From positions 112,799-176,391 of the forward strand of contig JAUNIB010000004.1 of assembly GCA_030523645.1 (NCBI GenBank): a DNA stretch of 63,593 nt, given 5' to 3'. The number at the start of each line of letters is the position of its first letter. The first letter of the stretch is position 1. The DNA is from Selenomonadaceae bacterium (lineage in GTDB: Bacteria > Bacillota > Negativicutes > Selenomonadales > Selenomonadaceae). Positions 17,803 through 27,188 of the stretch are shown here, piece after piece. Below the pieces are notes generated by a model. The model was not told where the DNA came from. It was given only the letters and a program-made list of their open reading frames with translations, and searched no databases. A program made the position numbers and the translations under genes.

Positions 17803-18332
17803 GTGAAATGAGATTTTCCGGCTCCGGCGGTCAGGGTGTAATCACCTGCGCCATTATTCTGGCTCAGGCAGCCGTAGCCGAAGGCAAGAACGCCATCCAG
17901 TCACAGGCCTACGGCCCCGCTGCCCGCGGCGGCGCCTCCAAGGCAGAGGTAGTCATCAGCGATGATGCTATCTATCATCCGCATGTCGAGGCTCCGGACT
18001 TCGTGCTGGCCATGACTCAGGAGGCTGCCGACAAGTATTGGCACGACCTGAAGGATGACGGCATACTGCTCCTTGATGAGAGCCTTGTCCCGAATCCTCC
18101 GGCATTTGCCAATACCATCCGCATTCCTATTACCCACATCGCTGTCAGTGATATCGGCAAAGCCCTCTTTGCCAATATCGTCGCTCTCGGTGCTACTGTC
18201 CGTATCACCGGTGCCGTCAGCTATGATGTGGTGGCTGACTGCGTAGCTAAGCGTGTACCGCCCGCTACCGTGGAGGCCAATATGAAGGCCCTCAAGGCCG
18301 GCTACGATGCTGCCGACGCGTTGGTGAAGTAA
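17799..18332 (+). CDS. korC: 2-oxoacid:ferredoxin oxidoreductase, gamma subunit
   Basis: The 177-aa gamma subunit has the family pattern RFSGSGGQGVITCAIILAQAA, QSQAYGPAARGGASKAEV and SVPPATVEANMKAL-like ending (VPPATVEANMKALKAGY). It is the last gene of korDABC, overlapping korB by ATGA and followed by a terminator. Confidence 0.93.
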   Translation: MSEMRFSGSGGQGVITCAIILAQAAVAEGKNAIQSQAYGPAARGGASKAEVVISDDAIYHPHVEAPDFVLAMTQEAADKYWHDLKDDGILLLDESLVPNPPAFANTIRIPITHIAVSDIGKALFANIVALGATVRITGAVSYDVVADCVAKRVPPATVEANMKALKAGYDAADALVK

Positions 18333-18357
18333 AAAGAAGAATATTGGACAAAAAATT

Positions 18358-18388
18358 ACCGCCCGATTAATATCGGGCGGTTTTTTTC
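18358..18388 (+). terminator. Rho-independent terminator of korDABC
   Basis: A 10-bp stem ACCGCCCGAT / ATCGGGCGGT (18358-18381) with TAAT loop is followed by seven T. Confidence 0.92.
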
Positions 18389-18442
18389 GATATAATACAT
18401 AAGGGATAGTGGCTTGATTAATAAATTGCACAGGTGAGCAAT

Positions 18443-19750
18443 ATGCGGATAAAAGAAAAAAAGGAAATTATTGAGTTTGTAGACCAACTGGGAGAAATAA
18501 TTTCTACCGGTCCCAATGATGCTGCCGTCCTGTCTATGGCGGCAGAAACGGCGGAGGCCATCGGCAAACTATGTAAAAAGGCCGGTAAGGAAAAACAGGC
18601 ACTTTATAGCGAAGTCTTTGACGGAATACAGAATGCGCTGAATGTTGGCGCCGAAGAAACAAATCCCGATGAGCGTCAGCAGATTATAACTTTGGTTTTG
18701 GACCTCATACAGAGTGTGAAAACAGAGCTGGAGAAAGAACCGGCTAAGAAAGAAATCGTATTCCTTCCGTATAAGGCAAGCATGTGGGATAGCTTGGAAA
18801 GTGTATGGCGGGCGGCCTATGAAGATAGAGAAAACTGCAATACCTATGTTATTCCCATTCCCTATGCAGACCGCAATCCCGACGGAAGTGCCAAGGAATG
18901 GCACTGTGAAATAAATGAATTTCCCAAGGATGTGCCAGTAATAGATTATCGGGTAGTTGACCTCAAAGAATTGAATCCGGATGAAATCTATATACATAAT
19001 CCATACGATGGATATAACTTTATAACATCTGTAGATAGTAGATATTATTCATCAGAACTCGTGAAATATACTGATAAGCTAATCTATATTCCGTATTTTG
19101 TCTTAGATGATATCAATAGTGCACCAGAAACTGTAGAGCATTTTGCCGATGTGCCAGCTGTACATAATGCTCATATAGTTATCCTTCAGTCAGAAAAAAT
19201 GCGGGAACGCTATGTTAAAGCATTAGTTGGTATTTATGGTGAGCAGACCCGATCTGTCTGGGAAGAAAAAATAAAGGGCTGGGGAAGCCCCAAGCTAGAC
19301 AAAGTGAAAAACACCAAACGAGAAGATATAGAAATTCCTGAAGCATGGGAAAGAATAATAAAAAAGCCCGATGGAAGCTGTAAAAAGGTAATCCTTTATA
19401 ATACAGGGCTTAGCACTCTTCTGAAGGAAGGGGAAAAGCTGCTGAGAAAAATAGAGAGTACCTTCAGGATATTCTATGAACATAGAGGTGAGGTGGCCCT
19501 TTGGTGGCGACCGCATCCACTTATCCCGGCAACACTTGACTCAATGCGACCGGAGCTAAAGCAGCAATATAGTGATATCGTGGCAAAATTCAAAAATGAT
19601 GGATGGGGTATATACGATGACACTGCCGACCTCAATCGGGCTATAGCGGCCAGTGATGCCTACTATGGAGATGCTAGTAGCTTAACGAAGCTTTTTCAAG
19701 AGGCTGGTAAGCCTGCGATGATTGAGAATGTAGGTATTCTCAGTTCGTAA
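18443..19750 (+). CDS. CDP-glycerol glycerophosphotransferase-like protein
   Basis: The 435-aa soluble protein has a helical N-terminal region (~1-105). A GT-B-like C-terminal half carries IVFLPYKASMWDSLESVW, IYIPYFVLDD, VILYNTGLS, WWRPHPLIPATL and a final DAYYGDASSLTKLFQEAGKP. The last two resemble the R/H-P-H and GDxSS segments of CDP-glycerol/ribitol glycerophosphotransferases. It could transfer a polyol phosphate to a glycan, which fits the CDP-ribitol genes at 33116-35518 (inference). ATG 18443 is chosen because AGGTGAG is its RBS; the GTG at 18434 would lie in that RBS. Confidence 0.68.
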   Translation: MRIKEKKEIIEFVDQLGEIISTGPNDAAVLSMAAETAEAIGKLCKKAGKEKQALYSEVFDGIQNALNVGAEETNPDERQQIITLVLDLIQSVKTELEKEPAKKEIVFLPYKASMWDSLESVWRAAYEDRENCNTYVIPIPYADRNPDGSAKEWHCEINEFPKDVPVIDYRVVDLKELNPDEIYIHNPYDGYNFITSVDSRYYSSELVKYTDKLIYIPYFVLDDINSAPETVEHFADVPAVHNAHIVILQSEKMRERYVKALVGIYGEQTRSVWEEKIKGWGSPKLDKVKNTKREDIEIPEAWERIIKKPDGSCKKVILYNTGLSTLLKEGEKLLRKIESTFRIFYEHRGEVALWWRPHPLIPATLDSMRPELKQQYSDIVAKFKNDGWGIYDDTADLNRAIAASDAYYGDASSLTKLFQEAGKPAMIENVGILSS

Positions 19751-19767
19751 TACGGATTCTTATTGTC

Positions 19768-19795
19768 TTGACAATTTGTTAATTCTGCAATAGAC
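19768..19795 (+). promoter_or_regulatory. Possible promoter (-35 only convincing)
   Basis: A perfect TTGACA at 19768-19773 lies upstream of the nucleotidyltransferase-kinase gene. The -10 at 17 bp (TAGACC) is poor, so this is tentative. Confidence 0.3.
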
Positions 19796-19871
19796 CATGA
19801 AAAATAAGGAAGCCTTTTGGCTTTAGAACTGACGATGAAACCTTAAATGAATGACAGGTAAGGAGGTAAAA

Positions 19872-21398
19872 ATGGAGTACTTTATTGTACAGGCTGGTGG
19901 AAAGGGGACGAGACTGAAACAACTAACGGAAAATAAGCCGAAAGCATTAGTTCCAGTAGATAATTTACCAATGCTTTTCCACCTTTTCAGAAAGTATCCA
20001 CAAAAGCGATTTGTGATTATTGCTGACTATAAAAAGGATGTAATGCGTAAATACTTGGCAGCTTTTGCTGATGTCAAATACCAAGTAGTGGATGCTGCTG
20101 GAACAGGAACTTGCGGAGGGATTAATCAGGCGCTTAGGTTGATTCCTGAAGGGGAGCCATTCATGCTGATTTGGTCTGATCTCATATTGCCAATTGAGTT
20201 TGATTTACCTCGTGGATATGCTGATGGATGGGAGGGGATGCCACCGAAAGATAATTATGTTGGAATTTCCCATGATTTTCCTTGCAGGTGGAGTTTTAAT
20301 GTTGAATTTAAAGAGGAAGCTTCTTGCGAATTTGGCGTAGCGGGGGTGTTCTTGTTTCCAGATAAAAACTTGTTGCGAGGATTGCCAGATAGTGGAGAGT
20401 TTGTTCGTTGGTTACAGGAGAAGGGTTGTCGATTTAAGGAGTGGAGCGTAGCAGGTACGCGCGAATTTGGTCTGATCAATGAGTACATGAAACTAACCGA
20501 CAGCAAGTGTCGTCCTTTTAACAAGATAACCGTTGAAGGAGACGTACTGATTAAGGAACCCTTGGATGAGCAGGGGGCGGAGTTGGCAAAGCGCGAGTGT
20601 TTATGGTATGAAAAAGCCTGTAGCATGGGAATTGACATACTACCACGTATTTATGGAACGAATCCGTTGAAGATGGAATTTATAAAAGGTAAGAATATTT
20701 ATGAGTGCAACCTGAGCAAAGAAAGCAAAACGCATATATTGGAACAACTTGTAAATTCTCTAAAACGTCTTCATGCTATGGAAAAGGCTCCCGTAGATAC
20801 ATTCAGCATAAAAGAGGGTTACTATGCAAAAACAATTGGGCGTCTAAATCAGATTCGTGACATGGTACCGTTCGCAGATGAGAAGTATATTACAGTAAAT
20901 GGGAGGCGTTGCAGAAATGTCTACTATTATCAAAAAGAGTTAGAACAAGCACTTGAAAAACTGAACGACACAGCTCAACCGTTTGCTTTTACTCATGGAG
21001 ATTGTACTTTTTCAAATATGATGCTACGAGAAAATGGAGAGCCAGTTTTGATTGATCCGAGAGGATATTTTGGATTTACAGAGATGTATGGTGATATTCG
21101 CTATGATTGGGGCAAGATGTATTATTCCTTAGTAGGCAATTACGATTCTTTCAATTTGAGGAAATTCAGATTGCATATTGGAGACAACGCTGAAGAAGGT
21201 GTAAAATTAGAAGTTGATTCTAATCATTGGGACGATATGGAGGACAAGTTTTTTGAACTTACGGGAGCGAATAGATGGGAAATCAAAATTATTCATGCTG
21301 TTATTTGGCTATCGTTGACTACTTATGTATGGCATGATTATGATTCGATTTGTGGAGCCTATTATAATGGGCTGTATTATTTAGAAGAAGTTTTGTAA
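19872..21398 (+). CDS. Fused nucleotidyltransferase and choline/aminoglycoside-kinase-like protein
   Basis: The 508-aa, two-domain cytoplasmic protein begins with a GT-A nucleotidyltransferase (~1-220): IVQAGGKGTRLKQLTENKPKAL and the metal Asp in LIWSDLIL. A phosphotransferase domain follows (~225-500), with FTHGDCTFSNMML (HGDxxxxN) and LIDPRGYFG (IDxxG-like). This is the LicC/LicA logic in one chain, so it may phosphorylate a small polar alcohol or sugar and activate it as an NDP/CDP derivative for the surface glycan (inference). ATG 19872 has AAGGAGG; the longer frame from 19851 does not. Codons are more AT-rich than in the kor operon. Confidence 0.82.
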   Translation: MEYFIVQAGGKGTRLKQLTENKPKALVPVDNLPMLFHLFRKYPQKRFVIIADYKKDVMRKYLAAFADVKYQVVDAAGTGTCGGINQALRLIPEGEPFMLIWSDLILPIEFDLPRGYADGWEGMPPKDNYVGISHDFPCRWSFNVEFKEEASCEFGVAGVFLFPDKNLLRGLPDSGEFVRWLQEKGCRFKEWSVAGTREFGLINEYMKLTDSKCRPFNKITVEGDVLIKEPLDEQGAELAKRECLWYEKACSMGIDILPRIYGTNPLKMEFIKGKNIYECNLSKESKTHILEQLVNSLKRLHAMEKAPVDTFSIKEGYYAKTIGRLNQIRDMVPFADEKYITVNGRRCRNVYYYQKELEQALEKLNDTAQPFAFTHGDCTFSNMMLRENGEPVLIDPRGYFGFTEMYGDIRYDWGKMYYSLVGNYDSFNLRKFRLHIGDNAEEGVKLEVDSNHWDDMEDKFFELTGANRWEIKIIHAVIWLSLTTYVWHDYDSICGAYYNGLYYLEEVL

Positions 21399-21540
21399 TT
21401 GCCGTGTACAAAGGAATGATGATGTGATCTTGCGTACATGATGGAAGGTTCTTCACAGTAGGAATGATTCCCTATATATGTAAGTGATTAATATATATGA
21501 CAAGTAACTCGGGGAATAGAAAAGTGGGGGTAAATATGTG

Positions 21541-22686
21541 ATGGGAAAATTATCATATGAGATATTTGTTCAAGAAGACGAAGAAAGATGGATGTTTTCT
21601 TATGATCATAATGGCCTTTATTATGATCACAAGGGGTTGGAATTTTTGGGAATGGTTCCATGGGAAAGGAAATATGGGATCAGGCTTTATTCTAATATGA
21701 TAAAATTTGAGGGTAATATTTATCTAATTCCATTTAGAGCGAAAGATATTGCAGTTTATAGTATAAAAAACAAGCAATTTAGAAGAATTGCACTTAAGGA
21801 TACTAACGATTTCCAAGTGGGAAATAATAAAAATGAACTGGCTAAGTTTTGGGTATCTGTGGTATATCGTGAAAACATTATACTAATGCCACACAATTAT
21901 CCTGCTATAGTGAAATTGGATATGTGTTCAGAGAATTGTGAATTTTCGACAGATTTGGTGGAGAAAATTGATGAAATAGCCTTAAATGGAGAGCCGTATA
22001 TTACAGATGCCTATATTGAAAATGATGTTGCCATTTTATCTGTTGGGTGCGCTGATGCAGTAGTAGAAATTAATTTGGAAACGCTGGATTTCAATTTGAG
22101 GGAGATACATTTCGAGAATAAGGGATTTAATGGAATTGTTAAAGGTGATAACAATATTTGGTTAGCACCTAGAATAGGGAATAAGGTTGCGGTATGTGAT
22201 ATCGGTAATTGTAAGATTAAAACTATAGATTTAGGGATATATTTGGAATCGAATCAGTATGTGCCTTTTCATTCGATGTATAAGATGGGTGATAATATGT
22301 GTTTCATACCAAACTTATGTGACAAGTGGATATTTGTCAATCGAAATACATTGAAAATATCTCTTAATGAAACACTTACGAATATAGTTTCCCAACCGCG
22401 AAAAAAATATGCTTTTGGAAAAGATCGAGTCATGGCATTTTCTATTTCAAATGATTATATGAGCTTTTTGTGTGGATTAGATAATATTATTTATATCTTA
22501 GACAAAGGAACTAATGAAATTTCTACACAAGTATATAGCCTGAAAAATAATCACCTTGTTTTAAATGAAGTGCTTCAAGGACTTTCGGTGCGGAATGATG
22601 GCGAATTGTTTCTTGAAGAAGATAGGTTCACCCTGGATATGTTTTTGTACTATTTGGAGAAAAGAAATGGTTTCAGTATTAATTAA
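21541..22686 (+). CDS. Propeller-like protein of unknown function in glycan locus
   Basis: The 381-aa protein has no signal peptide and is made of repeated short beta segments such as NMIKFEGNIYLIPF, NDVAILSVG, DNNIWLAPRIGNKVAVCDI and GDNMCFIPNLCDKWIFVN. The spacing (~40-50 residues) is that of a beta-propeller. No catalytic motif is recognised. GGGGG precedes the start; GTG 21538 is an alternative. The gene is strongly AT-rich and overlaps the next gene by 20 bp, so it is co-translated with the GT2 at 22667 and probably works with it. Confidence 0.66.
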   Translation: MGKLSYEIFVQEDEERWMFSYDHNGLYYDHKGLEFLGMVPWERKYGIRLYSNMIKFEGNIYLIPFRAKDIAVYSIKNKQFRRIALKDTNDFQVGNNKNELAKFWVSVVYRENIILMPHNYPAIVKLDMCSENCEFSTDLVEKIDEIALNGEPYITDAYIENDVAILSVGCADAVVEINLETLDFNLREIHFENKGFNGIVKGDNNIWLAPRIGNKVAVCDIGNCKIKTIDLGIYLESNQYVPFHSMYKMGDNMCFIPNLCDKWIFVNRNTLKISLNETLTNIVSQPRKKYAFGKDRVMAFSISNDYMSFLCGLDNIIYILDKGTNEISTQVYSLKNNHLVLNEVLQGLSVRNDGELFLEEDRFTLDMFLYYLEKRNGFSIN

Positions 22687-23773
22687 TAATCATAATTATG
22701 GAGAGTATATTGGCGAGGCGATAAAATCCGTACTCGCGCAATCGTTTGAAGATTACGAGTTAATTATAGTAGATGGAGATTCTACGGATGAGTCAAGAAA
22801 AATAGTTATGTCCTTCGTTGAACAATATCCTCAGAAAATAACTGCTGTTTTTAAGCCGACGAGTGGTCAGGCGGCGGCATTTAATGTGGGATATAAACTG
22901 AGTAAGGGCGATATAATTGCATTGTTAGATGCAGATGACTTTTTTTTGGAGAATAAACTTGAAGCAATCGTAACACTGCATGAACAGTATGATTTTGTGG
23001 GACATGGAAGAAAATTTCATGATAGTGATGGTAAGTTGCAGGAATTTGTAGTGGTTATGGATGACTTTGATATTAGACAGGAACTGTTAAGAAAATATGG
23101 ATATATTTATACATATAACTTAATAACATCATGCATATCCATGAAGAGAAGTTTGGCAGATAAGATTTTCCCGATGCCAGAGCAAGGGTATATGACATTC
23201 GCAGATTGCTATGTAAAGGTTTTAGCTCAGTATTATACAAATATCAAATACATAGATGAGCCGTTAACATATTATAGAATTCATAAAAGGCAGCATACAG
23301 AGCAATTTGGCAGTGCAGAAAAAATTGAATTGTTTTGTTCAGAATTGTATAACCGTGTTTTTGAAGATATTAATAAAAAATTAAGGGAAGAAAGAAAAGA
23401 AGAAATTCCCAAACTGACTGAATACAATCTAGGAGAAGCGTTAAAATTGGCAAATCCCAATATAAGGATTAATAAAGGAATGCCTTTAGCAATATATGGG
23501 ACGGGAGTATATTCAGAGAAAGTTTTTAAATATGTGAATGCGATGGGAGGATGTTTTTCGTTAGCTATAGATTCAAATCCTAATAAGTTTGGGATGAAAT
23601 GGAAGAAACAGGAAATTGTATCTCTAGAACAGGCATTGAGAAGAAGAAGTGAGTATGATTATATAATTATAGGGACGAACAATTATCGTAAAGAAGTAAT
23701 AGAAGTGCTGTTGAATGCAGGACTGAAGGAAATAAAAGATTTTAGATACTTTGTTAGTATTCCCAATGACTGA
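22667..23773 (+). CDS. GT2 glycosyltransferase with C-terminal Rossmann-like domain
   Basis: The 368-aa protein has an N-terminal GT-A domain (~1-230): MVSVLINNHNYGEYIGEAI, IIVDGDSTDESRK, the acceptor-side GQAAAFNVGY and metal motif DADD in LLDADDFFL. The C-terminal ~90 residues form a separate Rossmann-like domain (LAIYGTGVYSEKVFKYV, IDSNPNKFG, DYIIIGTNNYRKEVIEVLLNAG). The same domain type ends the radical SAM protein at 23797 and begins the protein at 31411. ATG 22667 has GGAG and lies inside the previous gene's 3' end; the longer frame from 22565 is overlap artefact. Confidence 0.83.
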   Translation: MVSVLINNHNYGEYIGEAIKSVLAQSFEDYELIIVDGDSTDESRKIVMSFVEQYPQKITAVFKPTSGQAAAFNVGYKLSKGDIIALLDADDFFLENKLEAIVTLHEQYDFVGHGRKFHDSDGKLQEFVVVMDDFDIRQELLRKYGYIYTYNLITSCISMKRSLADKIFPMPEQGYMTFADCYVKVLAQYYTNIKYIDEPLTYYRIHKRQHTEQFGSAEKIELFCSELYNRVFEDINKKLREERKEEIPKLTEYNLGEALKLANPNIRINKGMPLAIYGTGVYSEKVFKYVNAMGGCFSLAIDSNPNKFGMKWKKQEIVSLEQALRRRSEYDYIIIGTNNYRKEVIEVLLNAGLKEIKDFRYFVSIPND

Positions 23774-23796
23774 TTGTAGAAAAGAGGAGTTATACT

Positions 23797-25536
23797 ATGA
23801 AATCTCCAAAAGATATGAGAATAATTCAAATTGACATAACAAACGCTTGCATGTATAGATGCTCTAACTGTACTAGGTTTTGTGGGCATCACAAAAAGAA
23901 TTTTTTTATGAATTTTGATACCTTCAGACGTGCGGTAGATTCGATGAAAGGGTATCACGGAACAGTGGGGATGATGGGAGGAGAACCTACACTTCATCCG
24001 GAATTTGCAAGATTTGTAGAATATCTACATGAAAAAACGGAAACTCGATATAAAAAAGGCCATCATGCGCTTATAAGGCCACAGAGGGATTTTATAGAAT
24101 CAATCCTAATTGAAAACAAAGTTAATTCAGAAGTGTATAGATATGAAACCGGAGATCGTGAAACGGTTGTTGGGCCAGGGTTGTGGTCTGCGATGGTTCC
24201 GACATATAAGAAACATTATGAGCTGATTCAAGATGTTTTTAAGATGCAAGCGGTAAATGATCATGGAAATAAAATGTATCATTCACCGATTTTGATAAAT
24301 AGAAAAGATTTGGGAATAGATGATAATAGATGGCATGAGATAAGAGACAACTGTTGGGCGCAGGATGTATGGAGTGCAACCATAACGCCAAAAGGGGCAT
24401 TCTTCTGTGAAATAGCAGGAGCACTAGATATGCTCTTTGATGGACCTGGTGGATGGCCTATTGAAGAAGGGTGGTGGAAAAGAACCCCCGATGAGTTTGG
24501 TGATCAACTGCAGTGGTGTGAATATTGTGGAATTGCACTTGAGACATTTACCAGAGATGCAAATGATTGGATTGATGATGTTTCGGAGAGTATGTATAAA
24601 AAATTGGTAGAAATAAATAGCCCTAAATTGAAAAAGCAGGGTGCTATTAATCTGGTTAAGATAAAGAGCGGAAAAATAGAAAGCCAGAGCAAAAATGGTG
24701 CATTTGAAGTCAGAAAGGATCTCTTTTATGAGAGCTTTTCTTCGCGTTTTAATAATGAGCGTAGCATATTATTTCCGAAAGAGTTTAATGCAATTATAGA
24801 AACTAAAGAAACAAAGTGTTATAAGACCTGGTTAGATAGATATGGCAAGTTGTTTAACAAAATTTATATAATATCATCAAAGTGTGTGGAGGATTCAAAC
24901 GGGAGAACCATATATGTTAGACAAGATGATGTTTGGGGGCATGGTTTTTCGTATGCTGTGAGTAAATGTACAGATGGAGAACCAATTGTCTATTTGACTG
25001 ATTTTATAGAAATAGATGAGCAGTTTATTAATGAACTGGGTAAATGTGTGTTGAATCCAGGGACATTGATGATTTCAAAAAAAGATGATGGATTAAGGGC
25101 TTTATTTTTTAATAATGCTAGTTCTCTGATACGAATGGGTTTGGATTATGTGGAAAATGCAGATAGTTTTGATAAGATTATGGAGAGGTGGATTCAATAT
25201 AAAGTGATTCCTTTCGACATAAAAGAGATAGAAGATTTGTCATGCAAAAGAATTGAGCGCCGTAAAAAATACATTATTTATGGTGCTGGAAAGACTGGTG
25301 AAATGGCGTATAAGGATATTAATAATATGGAATCCGAAGTGATAATGTTTGTGGATTCAGACAGAAATAAGTGGGGGAAGAAGCTTTTTGAAAAAGAAAT
25401 TAATAAGCCCGAAATGATACTAAAGTGTGTGGGTAAATATGATAAGATTGTCATTGCAAGTACTTATTACCAAGAGATAAGAAAAAGAATTTTGAGTCTA
25501 GGACTATCTGAGGAAGACTATATTATCCATGAGTAG
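23797..25536 (+). CDS. Radical SAM protein with C-terminal Rossmann-like domain
   Basis: The 579-aa protein binds [4Fe-4S]/SAM through CMYRCSNC (CxxxCxxC) near residues 18-25, with the glycine motif MMGGEPTLHPEF. CEIAG and CEYCG in the 205-245 region could ligate another cluster. The middle (~290-480) is unlike any family I can name, though VYLTDFIEIDEQF is GT-like. The last ~95 residues (YIIYGAGKTGEMAYKDI, VDSDRNKWGKKLF, KIVIASTYYQEIRKRIL) match the C-terminal domain of the preceding GT. It may modify a sugar or polyol of the glycan by radical chemistry (inference). It has an AGAGGAG RBS and is AT-rich. Confidence 0.8.
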   Translation: MKSPKDMRIIQIDITNACMYRCSNCTRFCGHHKKNFFMNFDTFRRAVDSMKGYHGTVGMMGGEPTLHPEFARFVEYLHEKTETRYKKGHHALIRPQRDFIESILIENKVNSEVYRYETGDRETVVGPGLWSAMVPTYKKHYELIQDVFKMQAVNDHGNKMYHSPILINRKDLGIDDNRWHEIRDNCWAQDVWSATITPKGAFFCEIAGALDMLFDGPGGWPIEEGWWKRTPDEFGDQLQWCEYCGIALETFTRDANDWIDDVSESMYKKLVEINSPKLKKQGAINLVKIKSGKIESQSKNGAFEVRKDLFYESFSSRFNNERSILFPKEFNAIIETKETKCYKTWLDRYGKLFNKIYIISSKCVEDSNGRTIYVRQDDVWGHGFSYAVSKCTDGEPIVYLTDFIEIDEQFINELGKCVLNPGTLMISKKDDGLRALFFNNASSLIRMGLDYVENADSFDKIMERWIQYKVIPFDIKEIEDLSCKRIERRKKYIIYGAGKTGEMAYKDINNMESEVIMFVDSDRNKWGKKLFEKEINKPEMILKCVGKYDKIVIASTYYQEIRKRILSLGLSEEDYIIHE

Positions 25537-25569
25537 AGCAGATGCCTGAGATAAAAGATATAACTATGC

Positions 25570-26306
25570 AAAGCTAAATCTCGATATAATGTCAGCTGAT
25601 TATGTCCTGTTTGATACCTGGTTTTCTGCTCTGGCACATCTGCAGGCTGTAGAAGAATGTAATCTTCATGAAATCGCGATGGTTAAGAAATCCAGAAAAA
25701 TCAAGTAGATGATCAATGGGAAAATATGCAGCAGCAAGGGAATATTCTAGAGCAGCAGAAAACGCCGCGGTAAATCCGGCCATCTGCTGTCAGTTAAGGT
25801 GCTTACAAGGCCTGAGATAATATCCAAGCAAAATTAGTATTCGTCCGCAATCACAGCAACTGCAAGGAATGGGTTGTGTTAATATCCACAGATAAAACTC
25901 TTACTGAAGAAGATATTACTCGAATTTACGGAAACGCTGGCAGATTGAGATGTTCTTCAAAACCTTTATGACAATGCCAAGACGCACTTCCGAGTGCCAT
26001 AGTACATCCTATGATGCTCTGACAGCACAACAGCAATCGTGTTTGCAAGCTATATTCTTTTGGCATTATAGCAACGTGGGAATACTGATGACAGGACCAT
26101 CGGTGAGTTGTTCTGTTTGAGGATAGATGAAATAGAAGATATTATGGTGGCAGAGTCAATGCAGTTTTGATGGATGCTATATTAGTCGCTATAAAAACGG
26201 CTTTGGATTGTCTGACAAGCAAATTCGTATATTAATGCTGGCCTTCAGGCAAAGTCTGCCTAAGCATATTCCTGACATGCTGGCTTGTACATATGTTGCG
26301 GTATAA
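25570..26306 (+). pseudogene. Decayed IS4-family transposase, C-terminal portion
   Basis: No intact frame spans this ~740-bp stretch. Translated fragments line up in order with an IS4-type DDE transposase: ADYVLFDTWFS and IAMVKKSRKIK (25589-25705), then RRGKSGHLLSVKVL, CKEWVVLISTDKTLTEEDI (25868-25925), KRWQIEMFFKTFMTM, SECHSTSYDAL, MDAILVAIKTALDCLTSK and SLPKHIPDMLACTYVAV. They lie in different frames with stops between them, so many indels have accumulated. The N-terminal third is missing. It marks an old insertion between the radical SAM gene and rfbF. Confidence 0.8.
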
Positions 26307-26403
26307 ATCTGTTTGTATTAGTTTGGATATTGAATTTTCAAGGAACTATTAGTGTTCTTCATGTGGGGAGTTTAGTGATTAATATAAGATTGGAGTTAAG
26401 TTG
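26307..26403 (+). other. AT-rich spacer upstream of rfbF
   Basis: No ORF or clear promoter is seen. GGAG at about 26391 is the rfbF ribosome binding site. Confidence 0.4.
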
Positions 26404-27180
26404 ATGAAGGTAGTAATATTAGCAGGTGGATATGGAACTAGAATTTCTGAAGAATCATTTTCTCGTCCAAAACCAATGATCGAAATCGGAGGAATGCCTA
26501 TTTTATGGCATATCATGAAAGGGTTTTCGGCGCAAGGGTATACAGAGTTTATTATTTGTGCTGGATATAAACAACATGTTATTAAGGAATGGTTTGCGGA
26601 TTATTTTCTCCATACATCAGATGTAACATTTGACTATACTGGAAATGACACAAAGGTAATTATACATAATAAACATACAGAGAACTGGAAGGTAACAGTT
26701 GTTGACACTGGATTGAATACAATGACTGGGGGACGAATAAAGCGTATAAAAGAATACATAGGGGAGGAAACTTTTATTCTTACATATGGGGACGCAGTGG
26801 GGGACATTGAAATTAACAACTTGGTTTCATTTCATCAGAGTCATGGGAAAATAGGGACAATTTCAGTTTATAATTTTGGACAAAATAAGGGCGTTTTAGA
26901 TATTGAGAAAAATGGAGTGGTTAATGCCTTTAGGGAAAAATCAGACTTAGATGGGGATTTAGTGAATATTGGCTTTATGGTTATGGAACCCCAAATATTT
27001 GAACGTATTGAAGGTGATGCAACTGTGTTTGAACAAGAACCGTTGAATAGCCTGGTTAAAGATTGTGAGTTAATTGCAAGAATACATAATGGATTTTGGC
27101 AATGCATGGATACATTGAGGGAGAAGCAACAATTGGAGAAGTTGTGGGATTCAGATAAATGTCCATGGAAAGTTTGGTGA
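26404..27180 (+). CDS. rfbF: Glucose-1-phosphate cytidylyltransferase
   Basis: The 258-aa enzyme makes CDP-glucose from CTP and glucose 1-phosphate. Motifs are ILAGGYGTRISEESFSRPKPMIEIG, ILWHIMKGF, TYGDAVGDIEI and the C-terminal GFWQCMDTLREKQQLE, all typical of RfbF. ATG 26404 is taken; TTG 26401 is possible. It is the first gene of a run with 8-bp spacing or overlap to the next three genes. Confidence 0.93.
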   Translation: MKVVILAGGYGTRISEESFSRPKPMIEIGGMPILWHIMKGFSAQGYTEFIICAGYKQHVIKEWFADYFLHTSDVTFDYTGNDTKVIIHNKHTENWKVTVVDTGLNTMTGGRIKRIKEYIGEETFILTYGDAVGDIEINNLVSFHQSHGKIGTISVYNFGQNKGVLDIEKNGVVNAFREKSDLDGDLVNIGFMVMEPQIFERIEGDATVFEQEPLNSLVKDCELIARIHNGFWQCMDTLREKQQLEKLWDSDKCPWKVW

Positions 27181-27188
27181 GATAATTT

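Noticed and set aside
18434..18442. GTG start for the CDP-glycerol-transferase-like gene
   Set aside because: The GTG overlaps the AGGTGAG that best serves as RBS for ATG 18443.
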